DNA of 50,177 nucleotides from PUMD01 sp964599275 (GTDB lineage Bacteria; Bacillota; Sulfobacillia; SLMV01). The notes beneath the pieces are model-generated. The model ran no database searches and was not told the DNA's origin. It saw only the letters and a list, made by a program, of their open reading frames with translations. Location: contig CAZRFK010000008.1 of NCBI GenBank assembly GCA_964599275.1, forward strand, positions 1 through 50,177, written 5' to 3'. The position numbers were made by a program, and so were the translations under genes. Positions 42,587 through 50,177 of the stretch are shown here, piece by piece (the stretch's first letter is position 1; every line of letters starts with the position of its first letter).

Positions 42587-43672
42587 ATGTCTGGTTTAAA
42601 TCGAGAACAGAGATTAAGGATGCTGGAAGAAGTCACTCAGACACCCGGGGTTCCAGGTTACGAGGATGAAGTGGCTGACGTACTGAGCCGATGGATGGAA
42701 GATGTATCTGAACCTCAGTATGATGCCCTGGGCAGCGTTATTTTTGAGAAGGCTGGAGATGATCAGGGCCCACGAATCATGTTGGCCGGACACATGGATG
42801 AAGTAGGATTTATGGTCAGGCGGATTACAGACGATGGGTTTGTGAAGTTTCAAAACCTGGGGGGATGGTGGGATCAGGTTTTGCTGGCACACCGGGTTAC
42901 CATCAAGACCAACAGGGGGGATGTGCCCGGGGTCATTGGTTCAAAGCCGCCGCACATCATTCCACGCGATAAGCGCGATGAAATGGTTAAGGCAAAAGAT
43001 ATGTTTATAGACATTGGAGCATCTGATCGGGAAGAAGCGGAAAGTCTGGGGGTGCGATTGGGGGATCCCATCATTCCTTTCAGTCCGTTTACCCGGATGG
43101 GAAATGAGAACATATTGATGAGCAAAGCCTGGGATGACCGGATCGGATGTGCTCTGTTTGTAGACCTGATGCATCGGTTAACTGACCGGGAGCATCCCAA
43201 TACAGTTTATGGAGTTGGTACAGTACAGGAGGAAGTGGGTCTCAGGGGTGCTCAAACCAGTGTAGACATGGTAAAACCCGATGTTGGTATAGCCCTGGAA
43301 GTAAGTATCGCCGGTGATATGCCGGGGGTTAAAGATGACGAGGCCTCTGATGAGTTGAACGGTGGTCCATCTTTGCTTCTTTTTGACAACAGTATGATTC
43401 CCAATTTGAAGCTGCGGGATATGGTTATGGAAGTTGCCGAGGAAGAAGATATTCCACTGCAGAACTCAATTATGTCCGGCGGGGCAACCGATGCTGGAAG
43501 AATCCATACTTACCGCAGTGGGGTACCCAGTGTGGTTCTGGGAGTACCAGCCCGCTATGTGCACGCTCATTCAGGAATAATTTCAATCGATGATTATGAA
43601 AAGATGGTCGATTTGCTTACGTCTCTGATCACAAGATTGGATTCGGAGACAGTTGCTTCTTTTAGTAAATAG
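42587..43672 (+). CDS. M42-family metallo-aminopeptidase (TET/deblocking type)
   Basis: The 361-residue dinuclear metallopeptidase has AGHMDEVGFMV (His69), SKAWDDRIGCALFVDLM (bridging Asp at 183/184), VQEEVGLRGAQ (general-base and ligand Glu at 215/216), SGGATDAGRIH and YVHAHSG (late His ligand). M42 enzymes form large tetrahedral particles that trim peptides after endopeptidases. The insertion EVSIAGDMPGVKDDEASDEL replaces the usual ALDV-GD block but keeps the acidic ligand. GAGGGAGG about 6 bases before the ATG supports the start. It is followed by threonine dehydrogenase after 33 bases, probably in the same transcript. Confidence 0.93.
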   Translation: MSGLNREQRLRMLEEVTQTPGVPGYEDEVADVLSRWMEDVSEPQYDALGSVIFEKAGDDQGPRIMLAGHMDEVGFMVRRITDDGFVKFQNLGGWWDQVLLAHRVTIKTNRGDVPGVIGSKPPHIIPRDKRDEMVKAKDMFIDIGASDREEAESLGVRLGDPIIPFSPFTRMGNENILMSKAWDDRIGCALFVDLMHRLTDREHPNTVYGVGTVQEEVGLRGAQTSVDMVKPDVGIALEVSIAGDMPGVKDDEASDELNGGPSLLLFDNSMIPNLKLRDMVMEVAEEEDIPLQNSIMSGGATDAGRIHTYRSGVPSVVLGVPARYVHAHSGIISIDDYEKMVDLLTSLITRLDSETVASFSK

Positions 43673-43705
43673 CAGTTCTAGGTTTTATTCGAAGGGGTGT
43701 TATAG

Positions 43706-44746
43706 TTGTCAGATAAAATGAAAGCGCTTGTAAAAACCGAACGAGCACCCGGTCTGCATCTCAAAATGGTAGATATCCCCTCAATCGGTGCTGATGAGGT
43801 TCTGGTCAAGGTTCAGGCCACTTCCATTTGTGGGACTGACTATCATATTTATTCTTGGGATCAATGGTCACAGGAACACATCAACCCCCCGCTCATTGCT
43901 GGTCATGAGTTTGCCGGTGAGGTTGTCGAGGTTGGCAGTAATGTAAATGAGTTTTCACCAGGAGACATGGTTTCAGCAGAAACTCATATTGTGTGCAACC
44001 AGTGCCTTCAGTGCGGAATGGGGCAGAAGCATGTCTGCGTTGAGACCTCGATAATTGGTGTTGATGTTGACGGATGTTTTGCTGAGTATGTTGCTATGCC
44101 GGCGGAAAATCTATGGCTTAATTCTCCTGATCTTGATGTTGCAGTTGCCTCAGCCCAGGAGCCGTTGGGTAACGCGGTTCAAACGACTCTTGCCGGGCCG
44201 GTTGCAGCGTGCTCAATAGCGGTTGTTGGCTGTGGGCCGATAGGTCTGATGAGCATAGCTGTTGCCAGACAGTGCGGGGCAGCACAGGTCATAGCCACCG
44301 AAGTGAACCCATACAGAATAGAGCTGGCTGAAACCATGGGGGCTGATGCTGTGATAGATGCATCCTCCGAACCGGTCATTGAACGAGTACTGGACCTGAC
44401 TGATGGACGGGGTGTTGATGGTGTTCTCGAAATGTCGGGCAACCCCACGGCAATTGATCAGTCCATGAAGATGGTCAGACCAGGAGGACGGGTCAGCCTG
44501 CTGGGCATACCGCCAGAAAACAGGATCAGTCTTGAAGTTGGTCCCGATATTGTCTTGAAGGCAGTTGAAGTGAAAGGCATAGCAGGACGGAAAATCTGGG
44601 AGACATGGCATCAAACCCGTGCCCTGTTAGATTCGGGATTGGACATCGAGCCTGTACTGACTCACCAGATGGATTTGGAAGACTTTGAGGAAGGCATGCG
44701 TCTGATGGCAGAAGGGAATTGCGGCAAGGTTGTCCTGATTCCCTGA
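43706..44746 (+). CDS. tdh: L-threonine 3-dehydrogenase (zinc-dependent medium-chain type)
   Basis: The 346-residue enzyme would oxidise threonine to 2-amino-3-oxobutyrate with NAD+. ICGTDYHIYSWDQWSQ (41-56) is the Tdh signature. The catalytic zinc site is Cys42, His67 and Glu68 (GHEFAGEVVEVG). The structural zinc lobe is Cys97, Cys100, Cys103 and Cys111 (CNQCLQCGMGQKHVC). The Rossmann motif is VVGCGPIGLMS. The start is TTG 43706 after GAAGGGGTG. No Kbl (2-amino-3-oxobutyrate ligase) gene is adjacent, so the product's fate is not shown here. The neighbouring M42 peptidase and the threonine dehydratase elsewhere in the window suggest amino-acid catabolism. Confidence 0.93.
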   Translation: MSDKMKALVKTERAPGLHLKMVDIPSIGADEVLVKVQATSICGTDYHIYSWDQWSQEHINPPLIAGHEFAGEVVEVGSNVNEFSPGDMVSAETHIVCNQCLQCGMGQKHVCVETSIIGVDVDGCFAEYVAMPAENLWLNSPDLDVAVASAQEPLGNAVQTTLAGPVAACSIAVVGCGPIGLMSIAVARQCGAAQVIATEVNPYRIELAETMGADAVIDASSEPVIERVLDLTDGRGVDGVLEMSGNPTAIDQSMKMVRPGGRVSLLGIPPENRISLEVGPDIVLKAVEVKGIAGRKIWETWHQTRALLDSGLDIEPVLTHQMDLEDFEEGMRLMAEGNCGKVVLIP

Positions 44747-44767
44747 TAAATAAAGAAAGTCAAACAA

Positions 44768-44801
44768 AAGTGGGTGGGAGATAGGTGATTCCCACCCACT
44801 T
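44768..44801. terminator. 12-bp hairpin after tdh, possible terminator
   Basis: AAGTGGGTGGGA (44768-44779) pairs perfectly with TCCCACCCACTT (44790-44801), 22 bases after the tdh stop. On the plus strand no T-tract follows; on the minus strand TTTGTTTG follows. It may stop readthrough weakly or protect the mRNA end. It also sits just before minC. Confidence 0.5.
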
Positions 44802-44847
44802 GAAGGGCAGTGCAATTTGCCAAAAACAGCATTTGGGGGTATTGTCG

Positions 44848-45651
44848 TTGATCGCAATCAAGGGATCGCACGAAGGTATTCGAATAGTAGTGTCCGAAGA
44901 GCAGGCCAATGTTGAGCCGGATGCTTTACGTAAAGCACTGGTTGATAAGTTGGATGCAATAAGTGGATTTCTTGCCGGAGCGAGGATGAACGTGGAACTT
45001 GTCAGAGAATCGCTTACACCCTCGGTGGCTGAGGCTGTAACTTCCGCTTTGGCAGAGTTCCCTGATATGACACTGCTGGGTATTGACTGTACTGATAACG
45101 ACGAAACTGGACAGCAGCCGGTTTCTGATGCCACAAACGCTGATGGGTTTAATAATGACCACCAGATGGAAGAAGACTCCCCCAACGGAGGAGTTGATTG
45201 GATAGATATACACAGCGGCAAAATCCGCAGTGGTCAGGCCCTTCATTCATCACGGTCCTTACTGCTTTTGGGCAATGTTAACCCGGGAGCGCGAATTTCA
45301 TCCCTGGGTAATATTTATGTGATTGGGGAGTTAAGCGGAGTAGCTCATGCTGGAGTTAACGGTAAAGAGGATGCTTACATATATGCAGAAAGGATGAGTC
45401 CTCTCCAGCTGAGAATAGCCGGCTTTATGGCCCGCAACAGGCAAAAGGAAGAAGATATTCCCGAGTATGCAGAATGCGCAGTAGTGGACGACGGTGCAAT
45501 CTGCGTGTACCCAGCTAGACGGCTGCTTACGATTATAAATGACAGTAGTGACGACGCTGATGATGTAGCCCGGTTGACACTGGCAGGGGATGGAAGTGAG
45601 TCTCAGTCAAAAACCGATCCTGATTTGAAGGAAAGTCGTGGCGAGTTTTGA
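44848..45651 (+). CDS. minC: Septum site-determining protein MinC
   Basis: The roughly 267-residue protein inhibits FtsZ assembly away from midcell. The N-terminal domain begins IAIKGSHEGIRIVV. The C-terminal beta-helix is typical: KIRSGQALHSSRSLLLLGNV, ISSLGNIYVIGELSGVAHAG, then ERMSPLQLRIAGFMAR, the MinD-binding end. It is somewhat longer than the usual 220-230 residues because of an acidic linker (about 90-125) and a charged tail. TTG 44848 is chosen because GGGGGT lies seven bases upstream and the family N-terminus starts here. MinD is not in the window, so minC is separated from its usual partner. Confidence 0.9.
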   Translation: MIAIKGSHEGIRIVVSEEQANVEPDALRKALVDKLDAISGFLAGARMNVELVRESLTPSVAEAVTSALAEFPDMTLLGIDCTDNDETGQQPVSDATNADGFNNDHQMEEDSPNGGVDWIDIHSGKIRSGQALHSSRSLLLLGNVNPGARISSLGNIYVIGELSGVAHAGVNGKEDAYIYAERMSPLQLRIAGFMARNRQKEEDIPEYAECAVVDDGAICVYPARRLLTIINDSSDDADDVARLTLAGDGSESQSKTDPDLKESRGEF

Positions 45652-45727
45652 GTTCGGAAGATTGTAATATCTGATGTGGTTGGTGTATTTTTGAACTGGT
45701 GGCAGGAAATTAAAAAAGACTGGAGAC

Positions 45728-46684
45728 TTGATTTATGAGCTGCTGGGTCGTTTTGTCGTGCGGTTTTTGAGTTCAGACAGCAAACTGTCATACTATATCG
45801 CAGCCTTCACAGCTGCGATGTTCTGGTCGACGATAGGTGTTTTGGGACAGTTCCTGTTTGACCACGGACTAGATCCCATCACAGTAGTGACGTTCCGAGC
45901 GTTTTTTGCATTCATATTGTTGGCTTTGTATTTTCTCATAACTGATCCAGGTTCGTTGAGGATATCACCAGACGACGTTCCCTTTTTTGCACTGTACGGC
46001 CTGGTCGGTATCTCCATTTTTTTCAGCCTGCTTCTTTATACCATTGAGAAGACAAATGTAGCTACTGCCTTTGTGTTGTTGTATACAGCTCCAGCTTTTC
46101 TAACCATTATTTCAAGAATCTGGTTTGGTGAACCTCTCACTAGGGTCAAAGTGTGCGCATTATTTCTCACTTTTGCCGGCTGCGCTCTGGTTGTGCAGGC
46201 ATACGACTTATCGCAGCTGCATTTAAATATGGTGGGAATAGGGGCTGGGCTATTATGCGGAATAACTTATGCGCTTTACAGTGTGTTTGGCAAGATTGCC
46301 GTCCAGAAGGTGAGTAGAACCGTTACGCTATTTTACTCTTTCCTTTTCGGTTCGTTTTTCCTCCTGTTGCTACGTCCTCCATGGTTGTTATTCAGTTTGA
46401 ATTTACCTCCGGTAGGCTGGGTGTATATACTATTGATTGCCACTGTTCCTACTCTTTTTGCTTATTCTCTCTACATTTATGCTCTGGATGGAATCGAAGC
46501 CAGCAAAGCAGGTATAATTGCGACAGTTGAACCAGTTGCTGCTGCGCTGCTGGCGTATGTTTTTCTTGATGAAATGCTGCATATACCGCAGGTTTTGGGA
46601 TTTATACTTGTATTTGTAGGGGTTACCCTGCTCCCATTTTCCGAAATGAAAAAACGCAGAAGCCGTCTTCCGGGTAACCAGTAG
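45728..46684 (+). CDS. EamA/DMT-family transporter
   Basis: The protein of about 318 residues has ten membrane helices in two EamA repeats. Repeat one begins AAFTAAMFWSTIGVLGQFLF and holds ITVVTFRAFFAFILLALYF. Repeat two begins MVGIGAGLLCGITYALYSVF and holds GIEASKAGIIATVEPVAAAL and FLDEMLHIPQVLGFILVFVG. The family exports amino acids and metabolites. The start is uncertain: TTG 45728 has GGAG only two bases away, whereas GTG 45758 and TTG 45767 lack a site of their own. A short overlapping ORF from ATG 45735 ends in a TGA that overlaps TTG 45767. Confidence 0.85.
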   Translation: MIYELLGRFVVRFLSSDSKLSYYIAAFTAAMFWSTIGVLGQFLFDHGLDPITVVTFRAFFAFILLALYFLITDPGSLRISPDDVPFFALYGLVGISIFFSLLLYTIEKTNVATAFVLLYTAPAFLTIISRIWFGEPLTRVKVCALFLTFAGCALVVQAYDLSQLHLNMVGIGAGLLCGITYALYSVFGKIAVQKVSRTVTLFYSFLFGSFFLLLLRPPWLLFSLNLPPVGWVYILLIATVPTLFAYSLYIYALDGIEASKAGIIATVEPVAAALLAYVFLDEMLHIPQVLGFILVFVGVTLLPFSEMKKRRSRLPGNQ

Positions 46685-46730
46685 CAGTCTCTGGTGCACA
46701 GACAATCGAGTTTACTGTTTATCGTAACCG

Positions 46731-46820
46731 ATGAGAACACTCAGGTCGGAGGCTTATACGGTTTTTATGGATGGGAAATGTTTCAAAAGAAGGTCACTAC
46801 CATGCAATCTGAGGAGGTAA
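46731..46820 (+). CDS. Possible 29-aa peptide gene abutting a radical SAM gene
   Basis: The ORF runs ATG 46731 to TAA 46820, and the radical SAM start codon follows directly (TAAATG). The AGGAGG used by the radical SAM gene lies inside its last codons. The peptide has two cysteines and a basic C-terminus (MDGKCFKRRSLPCNLRR is its second half). No strong ribosome binding site precedes ATG 46731; an internal ATG at 46767 has GGAGG 14 bases upstream. It could be a precursor peptide, a coupling leader or chance. Confidence 0.35.
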   Translation: MRTLRSEAYTVFMDGKCFKRRSLPCNLRR

Positions 46821-48026
46821 ATGGTGCAGAAAAGATTTGATCCCACCGCACAGTTGAAAATCTCTTTAACTCCGGATTGTAACAATAACTGCGCTATATG
46901 TCTCAATGAGACCACCAGGTCTGAAAATGGGCAACGGACAGGTCTTTCCCTCAAAGTAATCCGGGAGCTAATAGATGAGGCCGCGACCCTTGGGATGGTG
47001 GGAACCTACTGGACCGGAGGAGAGCCTTTATTAGAGTATGAGAATTTACTGAGCCTTATTGAGTATTCCTGTGAAAAAGGATTGGTTCCAACTGTGGTGA
47101 CCAACGGGGGATTGATTGCGGCACGTGGAAACTACCGGGAGATGAACAGGAGATTGTTACAGAGGACCGGCCTGTACGATCTTGCTCCCTCAGAAATTGT
47201 AAGCTCCTTGAAGACGGCAGGTCTGGGGAGGATTTATTTCAGTGTTGACAGCAATCACAATATAAAGGGCAGTTCCGACCTGGAGGTCGCAGACTCAGTT
47301 CCCACTGCAGTGGTTGCCAGTGCATTGGAGGCCTTTTTGGAGGAGGGATTTGGGGAAGTTCACCATCTGGAGGCCATTGGGCATCAGCTGAGGATAACCG
47401 CTACGTCCAGTGGATGCTGGGTTGAGCCTACACAGAAGATCATCGATGATGTGATTACCAGAGTTGGTGTTAATCCACTGGATGAAAGGACTTATGGAGA
47501 TGAACGGGGCATAATCCTCGTCAAGCATCTGGAGATATCCAACATTGGAGGGGCCAGCGAACTCAAAAACAATTTCCTGGAAGATAGAGTGGGAGAAGAA
47601 CTCTTCAACATCTGCTGTCCTCATTTTTTACCACGGCAACGGGCATATGATGGAGGTAAATATCATCGGGATCTGTTTGTGGACCACGACGGTACGGTTT
47701 ACACTTGTGGAAATCACGCCTACCCGGTGGGCAATATCAATCACCACTCACTCTCAGCAATTATTGATGGTGTGAATAGCCCAGAGCCGGAGGGGATGTT
47801 TGCAAATAGCAGAAAGGTGTTTCGCACCCTATTGCTTCTGTCGGAAAATGAAGATGTGGGACGGCGAGCAGTAGGTGAAGCGCTGCGTTTGAGCTTCGCA
47901 CAGCGTCCCGAAGTGGTGCAAAATCTCAGGACGCAGTGTGGAGCATGCAAGGCCCTGGGGACTGACAGGCGTCTGCAGGATGCCTTCCTGAGCGGTTTCC
48001 GAAGGTGCTATTTGCAGGAGTCTTGA
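46821..48026 (+). CDS. Radical SAM protein with SPASM-like C-terminal cysteines
   Basis: The 401-residue enzyme has the radical SAM cluster motif CNNNCAIC (Cys20, Cys24, Cys27), the GGEP motif in YWTGGEPLLEYENLL and a typical partial TIM-barrel. The C-terminal third contains further cysteines: NICCPHFL, DGTVYTCGNHAYPVGNIN and QCGACKALG, resembling SPASM or twitch auxiliary-cluster regions. Such enzymes often modify peptides, but anaerobic sulfatase-maturing and other types share this plan. AGGAGG lies close before ATG 46821. A small ORF ends exactly at this start. The convergent neighbour at 48071 is unrelated by sequence. Substrate unknown. Confidence 0.82.
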   Translation: MVQKRFDPTAQLKISLTPDCNNNCAICLNETTRSENGQRTGLSLKVIRELIDEAATLGMVGTYWTGGEPLLEYENLLSLIEYSCEKGLVPTVVTNGGLIAARGNYREMNRRLLQRTGLYDLAPSEIVSSLKTAGLGRIYFSVDSNHNIKGSSDLEVADSVPTAVVASALEAFLEEGFGEVHHLEAIGHQLRITATSSGCWVEPTQKIIDDVITRVGVNPLDERTYGDERGIILVKHLEISNIGGASELKNNFLEDRVGEELFNICCPHFLPRQRAYDGGKYHRDLFVDHDGTVYTCGNHAYPVGNINHHSLSAIIDGVNSPEPEGMFANSRKVFRTLLLLSENEDVGRRAVGEALRLSFAQRPEVVQNLRTQCGACKALGTDRRLQDAFLSGFRRCYLQES

Positions 48027-48070
48027 GTTTCCAGAAGAACCGCACAGGGGATTGATTATCCCCAAACTTA

Positions 48071-48595
48071 TTAGCTACTTGAAGTAATCTGCTTATCTGA
48101 GAATGTCTCTGCATAGATGTATTCATCCTCTATCTCTTCGGATACCAGCACGGCAGCTTTGGCCATAAGTCTGACATCGGTTCTCTGCAGCGAGGAAGTC
48201 AGCTTTTCTGCGGTTTTTGATGCAATAGCTAGAGGCTGAACTGTTACTAACTGTTTCCCGGTCAATAATTCGGCGAATTCAGAATCAACAGCATGGTCAC
48301 ATCCATTACTGTTATCAGGTCGGTTTTGGTCTGAAAGACAGAGCGCGTAGTGGTCGCGGCCCAGGAAACTAGAAAGCATGTGCAAAAGCGGGATCGTTTC
48401 GATTGTTGTGCCTACGAGGATATCCCAATTTAGCTTTGTCAGCTGCGGAGCTAAAACTCCGGCGGATACGTTGGTCAACTGAACATCTGTCAATAACTGC
48501 AGATGCGGTCGGTATTTACCCTCAATTTTTTCCACCGGGAGCTGCCGTCTGATGCCGGCTATCTCAATGTTCAGGAGATGATCTTGTGAGTTCAT
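48071..48595 (-). CDS. Degenerate phosphoribosyltransferase-like protein
   Basis: The 174-residue protein follows the type I phosphoribosyltransferase plan of APRT/xanthine PRT-like proteins. WDILVGTTIETIPLLHMLSS corresponds to the segment that binds pyrophosphate in active enzymes. TVQPLAIASKTAEKLTSSLQ lines up with the PRPP-binding loop (consensus VVDDVxATGGT), but the two acidic residues and the TGGT turn are missing. It therefore probably cannot bind PRPP normally and may be a regulator or structural protein, as known for some PRT-fold proteins. GGAAAGGAAATCG precedes ATG 48595. A 13-bp hairpin lies just upstream, and the M42 gene before it ends 76 bases away on the same strand. Confidence 0.55.
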   Translation of the reverse strand: MNSQDHLLNIEIAGIRRQLPVEKIEGKYRPHLQLLTDVQLTNVSAGVLAPQLTKLNWDILVGTTIETIPLLHMLSSFLGRDHYALCLSDQNRPDNSNGCDHAVDSEFAELLTGKQLVTVQPLAIASKTAEKLTSSLQRTDVRLMAKAAVLVSEEIEDEYIYAETFSDKQITSSS

Positions 48596-48610
48596 CGATT
48601 TCCTTTCCCG

Positions 48611-48644
48611 CGCCGGACGAAAGAGTTGCCCCTTTCGTCCGGCG
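48611..48644 (-). other. Perfect 13-bp intergenic hairpin before the PRT-like gene
   Basis: CGCCGGACGAAAG (48611-48623) pairs with CTTTCGTCCGGCG (48632-48644) around an 8-base loop. On the minus strand the following bases are CGGGAAAGGAAATCG, the ribosome binding site of the PRT-like gene, with no T-tract. A processing or mRNA-stability element within the operon is more likely than a terminator. Confidence 0.65.
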
Positions 48645-48671
48645 GATGGCGGATTATCTTTCCGTAATTAA

Positions 48672-49676
48672 TTAGCGTGCGAGATCGATCTCCCCTGATT
48701 CAGCGATAGCAACTGCAAGATCTACACAGGCCTGAACGTCATTGTAATCTACCATTTCGCTCGGTCCATGTAAGTACCTAGTGGGGATAGAAATGCAGCC
48801 CGATGGAACGCCGGTCTTGCTGAGATGGATGGCACCAGCATCCGTACCACCAAACTCCAATACTTCCATCTGATAGGGAATGTTGTTGTCCTCAGCAAGG
48901 TCAACCATAAGGCGTTTTACCGCCGGATGAGTCATCAAGCTTCTGTCCATAACCTTGATGGCGGCCCCGTCACCCAAAGAAATATCGAGGCGTCGGGCTT
49001 TTGGTGTATCACCGGCTCCTGTAACATCGAGAGCTACGCCCATATCTGGTTCAACCTGAAAAGCTGCTGTTCGGGCCCCCCGCAGGCCCAGCTCTTCCTG
49101 GACGCTGAATACCGCAACTATGCGGTTAGGGCATTCGGTGAGTTGTTTTAAGGTCTGAACGAGTATTGCACAACCTATGCGGTCATCCATTGCTTTGGAA
49201 ACCAGACGGTCGCCCAGATCGTTCATGGGGCGGTAAAAAGAAGCCACATCCCCAATTGAAACGTGTTCGCGGGCTTCTTCCTCACTGCTGCAGCCGATAT
49301 CGATGAACATTTTCTCCATTTTCAACTCGTTGATGCCATCCAACTTTTCCATTCCGATGCATCCGATGCGGCCGTTTTCGAACACCACTCGCTGATCCAG
49401 CAGCCTGTGCGGATTTACACCACCAACGCGGGCAAATCGCACAAAACCATCGTCATCTATGTGGGTTACTACCAGACCTATCTCATCCATATGAGCAGAG
49501 AACATGATAGTTGGAGCGTCTTCAATACCTTCTTTTATTGCGATGAGGTTCCCCAGTGTATCTATCTTTATTTCATCTACCTCATCTGAAATTTCCTCAC
49601 GAATTGCCTCAGTTATCGGTGCTTCATGTCCGGCCACTCCGAACGTTTCTACCAGTGTTTTAATGAGATCTTTCAC
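48672..49676 (-). CDS. M42-family metallo-aminopeptidase
   Basis: The 334-residue enzyme begins VKDLIKTLVETFGVAGHEAP. Family blocks are FSAHMDEIGLVV (His ligand), SKAMDDRIGCAILVQTLKQ (bridging Asp), VQEELGLRGARTAAF (Glu pair), ALDVTGAGDTP, FGGTDAGAIH and TRYLHGPSEM (late His). GTG 49676 is chosen: GAGAGGGGG lies eight bases upstream, the N-terminus matches the family, and GTGA overlaps the stop of the preceding M42 gene. An in-frame longer start at 49784 would lie deep inside that gene. The two genes form a translationally coupled pair. Confidence 0.93.
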   Translation of the reverse strand: MKDLIKTLVETFGVAGHEAPITEAIREEISDEVDEIKIDTLGNLIAIKEGIEDAPTIMFSAHMDEIGLVVTHIDDDGFVRFARVGGVNPHRLLDQRVVFENGRIGCIGMEKLDGINELKMEKMFIDIGCSSEEEAREHVSIGDVASFYRPMNDLGDRLVSKAMDDRIGCAILVQTLKQLTECPNRIVAVFSVQEELGLRGARTAAFQVEPDMGVALDVTGAGDTPKARRLDISLGDGAAIKVMDRSLMTHPAVKRLMVDLAEDNNIPYQMEVLEFGGTDAGAIHLSKTGVPSGCISIPTRYLHGPSEMVDYNDVQACVDLAVAIAESGEIDLAR

Positions 49677-50177
49677 GGCCGGAACCCCCTCTCGATACTT
49701 TGTAAGAATAATTCGACCAGACGTATGCCGTTTTTGAAGTCCGATTTTTTCAGCACAGATACCGGCGAATGAATGTACCTGCACGGTGTGGAAAGCGTTG
49801 CTGCTGGTATACCCTCACCGGTCAGATGAATTGGACCGGCATCATTACCTCCTGCTGTACTTCTACGGAATTGATACGGGACTTCATTTTCTTCTGCCAA
49901 CCGGACCAGCTCATTCAGCATTCCACCATGCGCGACACTGGTGCGGTCCATGATGCTCAGCGCAGGTCCCTCTCCCTGAGTAGTGGAGTATCCGTGTTCT
50001 ACGGATTCGGGTATATCGGCACAGGTTGTACCTTCAAAAACCAGGGCCATATCCGGCCTGGCATCCCATGCTGCTACCTGGGCTCCCCGCAGGCCGATTT
50101 CCTCCTGTACTGTAAATACTGCATGGATTGGAACCTGGTGGGCGGTCTTCAGCAGTCGCAGAATCATTGCGCATCCA
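49673..50177 (-). CDS. M42-family metallo-aminopeptidase (partial, N-terminus outside window)
   Basis: The frame is open at the right edge, where GCAMILRLLK continues from the DDRxGCA motif expected just outside. The 168 visible residues include FTVQEEIGLRGAQVAAW (Glu pair), LVFEGTTCADIPE in place of the usual ALDVTxxGD, TAGGNDAGPIHLTGEG and CRYIHSPVSVL (His ligand). These are about the last half of a roughly 340-residue enzyme. All visible ligand positions are kept. The stop overlaps the start of the next M42 gene by 2 bases (GTGA). Confidence 0.92.
   Translation of the reverse strand, partial: GCAMILRLLKTAHQVPIHAVFTVQEEIGLRGAQVAAWDARPDMALVFEGTTCADIPESVEHGYSTTQGEGPALSIMDRTSVAHGGMLNELVRLAEENEVPYQFRRSTAGGNDAGPIHLTGEGIPAATLSTPCRYIHSPVSVLKKSDFKNGIRLVELFLQSIERGFRP

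Noticed and set aside
1..50177. CRISPR arrays, tRNA or rRNA genes, transposases, phage genes
   Set aside because: No regularly spaced repeats, tRNA-like cloverleaf, rRNA segments, transposase motifs or phage structural genes were seen; the Com-like zinc ribbon at 12.8 kb is the only phage-reminiscent item and stands alone.

Overview
The window looks like chromosomal DNA of an anaerobic, spore-lineage member of the Bacillota (Clostridia-like). The evidence is a T-box leader in front of prolyl-tRNA synthetase, a SleB/CwlJ-type cortex hydrolase domain, MinC, strong AGGAGG ribosome binding sites, many TTG and GTG starts, and a synthetase, GTPase and M42 peptidases of types shared with archaea. 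Acidic residues are frequent, which might reflect a salty or alkaline habitat, but that is only an inference. No tRNA, rRNA, CRISPR array, prophage or insertion sequence was seen. Both ends of the window cut through genes.

Layout. 1-10 kb (mostly minus strand): T-box/proS, a Lon-related AAA+ protease, a two-domain M16 peptidase, a plus-strand lipoprotein, then a three-gene group (TGS GTPase, an unrecognised conserved protein, a YhfI-like metallo-hydrolase). 10-16 kb: a metallo-beta-lactamase-fold protein, L-asparaginase, Hsp33, a SleB-like hydrolase, a universal stress protein and two small zinc-ribbon proteins. 16-19 kb: an HTH regulator divergent from a class III aminotransferase, with matching 12-bp sites in the shared intergenic region, then a decayed DUF364-type gene. 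19-23.4 kb (plus): a four-gene overlapping operon of a SteA-like cytokinesis protein, a family 2 glycosyltransferase, an MraY/WecA-superfamily membrane transferase and a membrane-anchored metallophosphoesterase. 23.4-30.7 kb (minus): thioredoxin-type ArsC, a very short [FeFe]-hydrogenase-like H-cluster protein, a MoaD/ThiS-like protein, MoxR, DUF58, a DUF4129 membrane protein and an M28 peptidase. 31-36.9 kb (plus): threonine dehydratase, ComB, BioY and two family 5 solute-binding proteins. 36.9-42.3 kb (minus): MATE exporter, D-aminoacylase and a third solute-binding protein. 42.6-48 kb (plus): M42 peptidase, threonine 3-dehydrogenase, MinC, an EamA transporter and a radical SAM protein. 48-50 kb (minus): a degenerate phosphoribosyltransferase-like protein and two tandem M42 peptidases.

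Physiology. Peptide and amino-acid use dominates: three oligopeptide-type binding proteins, three M42 enzymes, M28 and M16 peptidases, D-aminoacylase, asparaginase, threonine dehydratase, threonine dehydrogenase and an aminotransferase. The least ordinary parts are the minimal H-cluster protein coupled to a ubiquitin-like protein with an Ala-Gly end, the SteA/glycosyltransferase operon, two genes whose Shine-Dalgarno sequence is separated from the start codon by a hairpin, and a 29-codon ORF that abuts the start of a radical SAM gene. All functional calls come from reading motifs by eye; no database search was run.
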